Of a stretch of 64,000 bases of DNA, positions 61,169-64,000 are shown in pieces (positions within the stretch are counted from its first letter, which is position 1; every line of letters begins with the position of its first letter). The position numbers were made by a program, and so were the translations under genes. The notes under the pieces were generated by a model. It had not been told where the DNA came from. It saw nothing but the letters and a program-made list of their open reading frames with translations, and ran no database searches. The DNA lies in assembly GCF_041912895.1 (NCBI RefSeq), contig NZ_JAYSGI010000001.1:434001-498000 (forward strand), given 5' to 3'. The DNA is from Pelagerythrobacter sp041912895 (lineage in GTDB: Bacteria > Pseudomonadota > Alphaproteobacteria > Sphingomonadales > Sphingomonadaceae).

Positions 61169-62161
61169 CTACTTCGCCATCGCGATCCAGCGATCGAGAA
61201 GGCTGCCCGCTTTCCCGCTATCGAGCGCTTCACCCGCGATACTTGCGCCATGCTCCCACCCGTCGGCAGCATCGGCAACGATCAGCGTGGCCGCCGCGTT
61301 TAGCAACACCGCATCGCGATACGGCCCTTTCGCGCCGCCGAGCAAAGCCTTCAGCGCCGCCGCGTTATGCGCCGCGTCGCCGCCGCGGATCGCATCGATC
61401 GGGGCGTGGCGCAGGCCCGCCTGCGATGCATCCACCCGGCGCATCTCGAAATCGTTGCCGGTCACGTCGGCGAGTTCGTTGCCGCCCGCCAGGCTGAGTT
61501 CGTCCAGCCCCTCGTCGCCCGAGGCGATGAAGGTGCGCTCTGTGCCCAGCTTCGCCTTCGCGGCGGCGTAGATCGGCACGTAGGCCGGGCGCGCGATCCC
61601 GATCAGCTGGCGGCGCACGCCGGCGGGGTTGGACAGCGGGCCCATCAGGTTGAAGATCGTGCGCCGCGCGAGCCGCTGGCGGATCGGCTGGATGCGGCCC
61701 ATCGCAGGATGATGATTCTTGGCGAACAGGAAGCAAATTCCCAGTTCAGCCAACGTCTTCTCGGCGGTTCTTCCCGCTGCTTCCATGTCGAGCCCGAGCA
61801 CCTCGAGCGTGTCCGCCGCGCCCGACTTGCTGCTCGCCGCGCGGTTGCCGTGCTTGGCCACGGGCACGCCCGCCGCCGCGACCACCAGGCTGACCGCGGT
61901 GGAGACGTTGAGCGTGTGGTGCCCATCGCCGCCCGTGCCGCAGCAATCGACCGCGTTTTCGGGCGCGGCGACCGGGATCAGGCGGGAGCGCAGCGCGCGC
62001 GCGGCGCCGGCGATCTCGTCCGCCGTCTCGCTGCGTTCGGTGATCGCGACGAGAAACCGCGCGATCTCCTCCTCGGTCGTCTCGCCGTCGAGAATCCAGC
62101 CGAAGACCTCCTCGGCCTCGATTTCAGACAGGTGCGGTTCGGCCTGGGGTAGCGCTTTCAT
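61169..62161 (-). CDS. trpD: Anthranilate phosphoribosyltransferase
   Basis: A 330-residue enzyme for the second step of tryptophan synthesis, which attaches phosphoribosyl pyrophosphate to anthranilate. The PRPP site is in DCCGTGGDGHHTLNVST, with KHGNRAASSKSGAAD, the anthranilate-site HHPAMGRIQPIRQRL and NLMGPLSNPAGV. All core motifs are kept. The start at 62161 overlaps trpG by 4 bp (ATGA), so TrpG and TrpD are coupled. The frame is open much farther upstream within trpG, without conservation. Confidence 0.95.
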   Translation of the reverse strand: MKALPQAEPHLSEIEAEEVFGWILDGETTEEEIARFLVAITERSETADEIAGAARALRSRLIPVAAPENAVDCCGTGGDGHHTLNVSTAVSLVVAAAGVPVAKHGNRAASSKSGAADTLEVLGLDMEAAGRTAEKTLAELGICFLFAKNHHPAMGRIQPIRQRLARRTIFNLMGPLSNPAGVRRQLIGIARPAYVPIYAAAKAKLGTERTFIASGDEGLDELSLAGGNELADVTGNDFEMRRVDASQAGLRHAPIDAIRGGDAAHNAAALKALLGGAKGPYRDAVLLNAAATLIVADAADGWEHGASIAGEALDSGKAGSLLDRWIAMAK

Positions 62162-62757
62162 GCGGGAACCTTTGCGGAAATTCCGCAGATTTCGAGGAAA
62201 TTGGCGAGCAGCGCGTGGCCGTGCTCGGTGGCGATGCTTTCGGGGTGGAACTGCACGCCGTGGATCGGCAGGTCGCGGTGGCGGAAGCCCATCGCGCTGG
62301 TGCCGTCCTGCCCGGGCGTCTCGCTGGTGGCGTTGACCACCAGCGCCTCGGGAATGTCCTCCACCACCAGCGAGTGGTAGCGGGTGGCGGTGAAGGGCGA
62401 GGGCACGCCGGCGAACACGCCGCTGCCGTCGTGCTCCACCGGGCTCGTCTTGCCGTGCATCAGCCCGCCGCGCACCACTCTGCCGCCGAAGTGCTGCCCG
62501 ATCGCCTGATGGCCGAGGCACACGCCGAGCAGCGGGCGCGCGGCATCGGCGCAGGCGGCCACGAGATCGAGGCTGATTCCCGCTTCGTTCGGCGTGCAGG
62601 GGCCGGGGGAGATGAGAATGCCCTTCGCCCCGCTCGCCAGCGCGTCCGTGGCGGAGAGCGCATCGTTGCGTTCCACCCGCACTTCCGCGCCCAGTTCCAT
62701 CAGGTAGTGGACCAGGTTGAAGGTGAAGCTGTCGTAGTTGTCGATGACCAGGATCAT
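62158..62757 (-). CDS. trpG: Anthranilate synthase glutamine amidotransferase component
   Basis: A 199-residue class I glutamine amidotransferase that gives ammonia to TrpE for anthranilate (or to PabB for aminodeoxychorismate, since the two share a subunit in some bacteria). The catalytic triad is C80 in GVCLGHQAIG, H171 and E173 in QFHPESI. SPGPCTPNEAG is the family motif. The start at 62757 gives MILVIDNYDSFTFNLV. trpE is not adjacent: the gene upstream is a prolyl aminopeptidase, so TrpE must be elsewhere. Confidence 0.93.
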   Translation of the reverse strand: MILVIDNYDSFTFNLVHYLMELGAEVRVERNDALSATDALASGAKGILISPGPCTPNEAGISLDLVAACADAARPLLGVCLGHQAIGQHFGGRVVRGGLMHGKTSPVEHDGSGVFAGVPSPFTATRYHSLVVEDIPEALVVNATSETPGQDGTSAMGFRHRDLPIHGVQFHPESIATEHGHALLANFLEICGISAKVPA

Positions 62758-62806
62758 TACCGCCGCCTTCGGCTGCGCGGGGCGGCCGATCAAGCAAGTT
62801 TAGGTT

Positions 62807-63766
62807 TCAGGCGCTCTTGCCCGCCAGCTTGTCGGTCGCGCGCACGAGGCCGTCGATGATGCCCGGTTCGCCCGCGCTGTGGCCCGCGTCGTGGACGATC
62901 CACAGCTCGGCCTCGGGCCAGGCTTTCTTGAGCGCCCAGGCGGAGGTGGGCGGGGTGCAGATATCGTGGCGGCCCTGCACGATGATGCCGGGGATACCTT
63001 TCAGCTTGCCGACGTCGCGCAGTAGTTGCGCTTCCTCGAGGAAGAAATCTTCGAGGAAGAAGCGGGCGCAGATGCGCGCGAAGGGGATCGCCTTGGCCGG
63101 ATCGGCGAAGGTGCCCAGCAACGCCTCGTCGGGCAGCAGCGTGGCGACGCTGCCTTCCCACAGCGACCATTCGCGCGCGGCGGCGAGACGGACCTCCTCG
63201 TCGTCGCTGGTCAGACGGCGGTGGTAGGCTTCGACGAGGTTCGCGCGTTCGTCTTCGGGGATCAGGCCGGCGAACTGGTCCCACTGTTCGGCCATGATCT
63301 CGCTCGCGCCGTAGCGGTAGAGCCAGTCCTTCTCTTTCGCCCGCGCGAGGAACACTCCGCGCAGCACCAGTTCGGTGGTGCGCTCCGGATATTTCTGCGC
63401 GTAGGCGAGCGCGAGCGTGGCGCCCCAGCTACCGCCGAACACCTGCCAGGCATCGTGCCCGCACATCGTGCGCAGCCGTTCGATATCCTCCACGATGCGC
63501 CAGGTGTCGTTGTGCTCGATCTCCGCGAAGGGGAGCGACTTGCCGCAACCGCGCTGGTCGAACAGCAGCACGTCGTAGAGCGCCGGATCCCACTGGCGGC
63601 GATGGTTGGCGCTCATCCCACCGCCGGGGCCGCCGTGGAGGAACACCGCGGGCTTGCCGCCCGGCGTGCCCACGCGCTCGTAATGGAGCGAATGCCCTTC
63701 GCCGACGTCGAGCATCCCGCTCTCGTATGGCTCGATCTCGGGGTAGAGGGTGCGTTCGTAATCCAT
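62807..63766 (-). CDS. pip: Prolyl aminopeptidase
   Basis: A 319-residue alpha/beta-hydrolase of peptidase family S33 that removes N-terminal proline from peptides in the cytoplasm. The nucleophile S113 is in FGGSWGATLAL; HGGPGGG gives the oxyanion hole; the acid is in GRHDICTPP and the histidine in DAGHSAGEP. QRGCGKS is the usual family element. The gene is 49 bp upstream of trpG; a link to tryptophan synthesis is not implied. It follows the partial upstream gene by 5 bp. Confidence 0.93.
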   Translation of the reverse strand: MDYERTLYPEIEPYESGMLDVGEGHSLHYERVGTPGGKPAVFLHGGPGGGMSANHRRQWDPALYDVLLFDQRGCGKSLPFAEIEHNDTWRIVEDIERLRTMCGHDAWQVFGGSWGATLALAYAQKYPERTTELVLRGVFLARAKEKDWLYRYGASEIMAEQWDQFAGLIPEDERANLVEAYHRRLTSDDEEVRLAAAREWSLWEGSVATLLPDEALLGTFADPAKAIPFARICARFFLEDFFLEEAQLLRDVGKLKGIPGIIVQGRHDICTPPTSAWALKKAWPEAELWIVHDAGHSAGEPGIIDGLVRATDKLAGKSA

Positions 63767-63771
63767 CGGGT

Positions 63772-64000
63772 CAGTCCTTTTCCTCGACCACCAGCAGCGG
63801 GCCGATCGGCGCGCGGGCGTCGGTGCGACCTCGTGCCGGATCCCACAGCGCGCTGACGCTGCCGTCGAGATAGAGCGCGTCGGGGGTTTTCAACTCGTCG
63901 CGGAAGTAGCGCGCGAGAATGCCGAAGCTTACCGGGCCTTCGGAGATCACGAAATGCGCGCGGCCCGCGCCGTCGATGCCGACGCCGTTGCGGATCGCCT
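63772..64000 (-). CDS. Phosphodiester glycosidase-like protein (DUF2233), C-terminal part
   Basis: Only the last 75 codons or so are in the window; the 5' part lies beyond 64000. The visible residues (NGVGIDGAGRAHFVISE, LARYFRDELKTPDALYLD, GSVSALWDP) match the C-terminal core of the NAGPA/DUF2233 phosphodiester-glycosidase domain, where GxARYFxxxLxTxxALYLDG is typical. These proteins act on GlcNAc-1-phosphate diesters or related wall and envelope linkages; family knowledge only. The stop is 5 bp before prolyl aminopeptidase, so the two are probably co-transcribed. Confidence 0.7.

Overview
The window is a GC-rich, densely coding chromosome segment with about 59 protein genes and no rRNA, tRNA, CRISPR array, transposase or phage gene that I can recognise. 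Several features point to an alphaproteobacterium of the order Sphingomonadales, probably Erythrobacteraceae or a close relative: a 14-gene nuo operon followed by birA, coaX, RNase J and a DUF1467 gene; an SOS box of the alphaproteobacterial GTTC-N7-GTTC type in front of lexA; an RNase E with a large acidic insert in its S1 domain; many ATGA/GTGA start-stop overlaps; and REP-like palindromes of the form common in sphingomonads. The species cannot be fixed from the sequence alone.

Layout. 1-691: 3' part of an RpfF-type (DSF-family signal) synthase. 716-3703 (-): zapE, a hotdog thioesterase, sdhB and a small membrane protein. 3811-5961 (-): a TonB-dependent receptor. 6142-11291: a surface-glycan/phospho-polymer locus (HAD phosphatase, GT4 glycosyltransferase, CDP-glycerol-transferase-like protein, flippase, sugar-type nucleotidyltransferase). 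11332-14013 (-): RNase E. A 625-bp non-coding stretch with a long palindromic element separates it from 14639-20019 (+): cell-wall amidase, PBP1A, exported peroxiredoxin and RF2. 20076-27130: scattered metabolic genes (lipoprotein methyltransferase, nitronate monooxygenase-like enzyme, D-2-hydroxyacid dehydrogenase, SH3 protein, lipoprotein, thiolase, aldehyde dehydrogenase).

27283-45807 (+) is one tightly packed transcription unit: nuoABCDEFGHIJKLMN (respiratory complex I), then biotin ligase, type III pantothenate kinase, RNase J and a DUF1467 membrane protein. Three small membrane-protein genes, translationally coupled to their neighbours, sit between nuoB and nuoC, nuoD and nuoE, and nuoE and nuoF.

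45796-52438 is the least understood part. It holds a large membrane-anchored coiled-coil protein (-) and a four-gene (+) run: an Hpt-like protein without its phospho-histidine, a membrane protein that looks like a decayed nucleotidyltransferase/CDP-alcohol phosphotransferase fusion, an unknown helical protein, and a histidine kinase whose H-box histidine is proline but whose ATP-binding domain is intact. This set of pseudo-signalling proteins is my best candidate for an undescribed system.

52451-64000 is housekeeping: small membrane protein, gltA, gltX (-); comEC (+); then, all on the minus strand, a phosphodiester glycosidase-like gene running off the window, prolyl aminopeptidase, trpG-trpD-trpC, moaC-moeA and lexA. 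An inverted-repeat element lies between trpD and trpC, and an SOS box lies between moeA and lexA.
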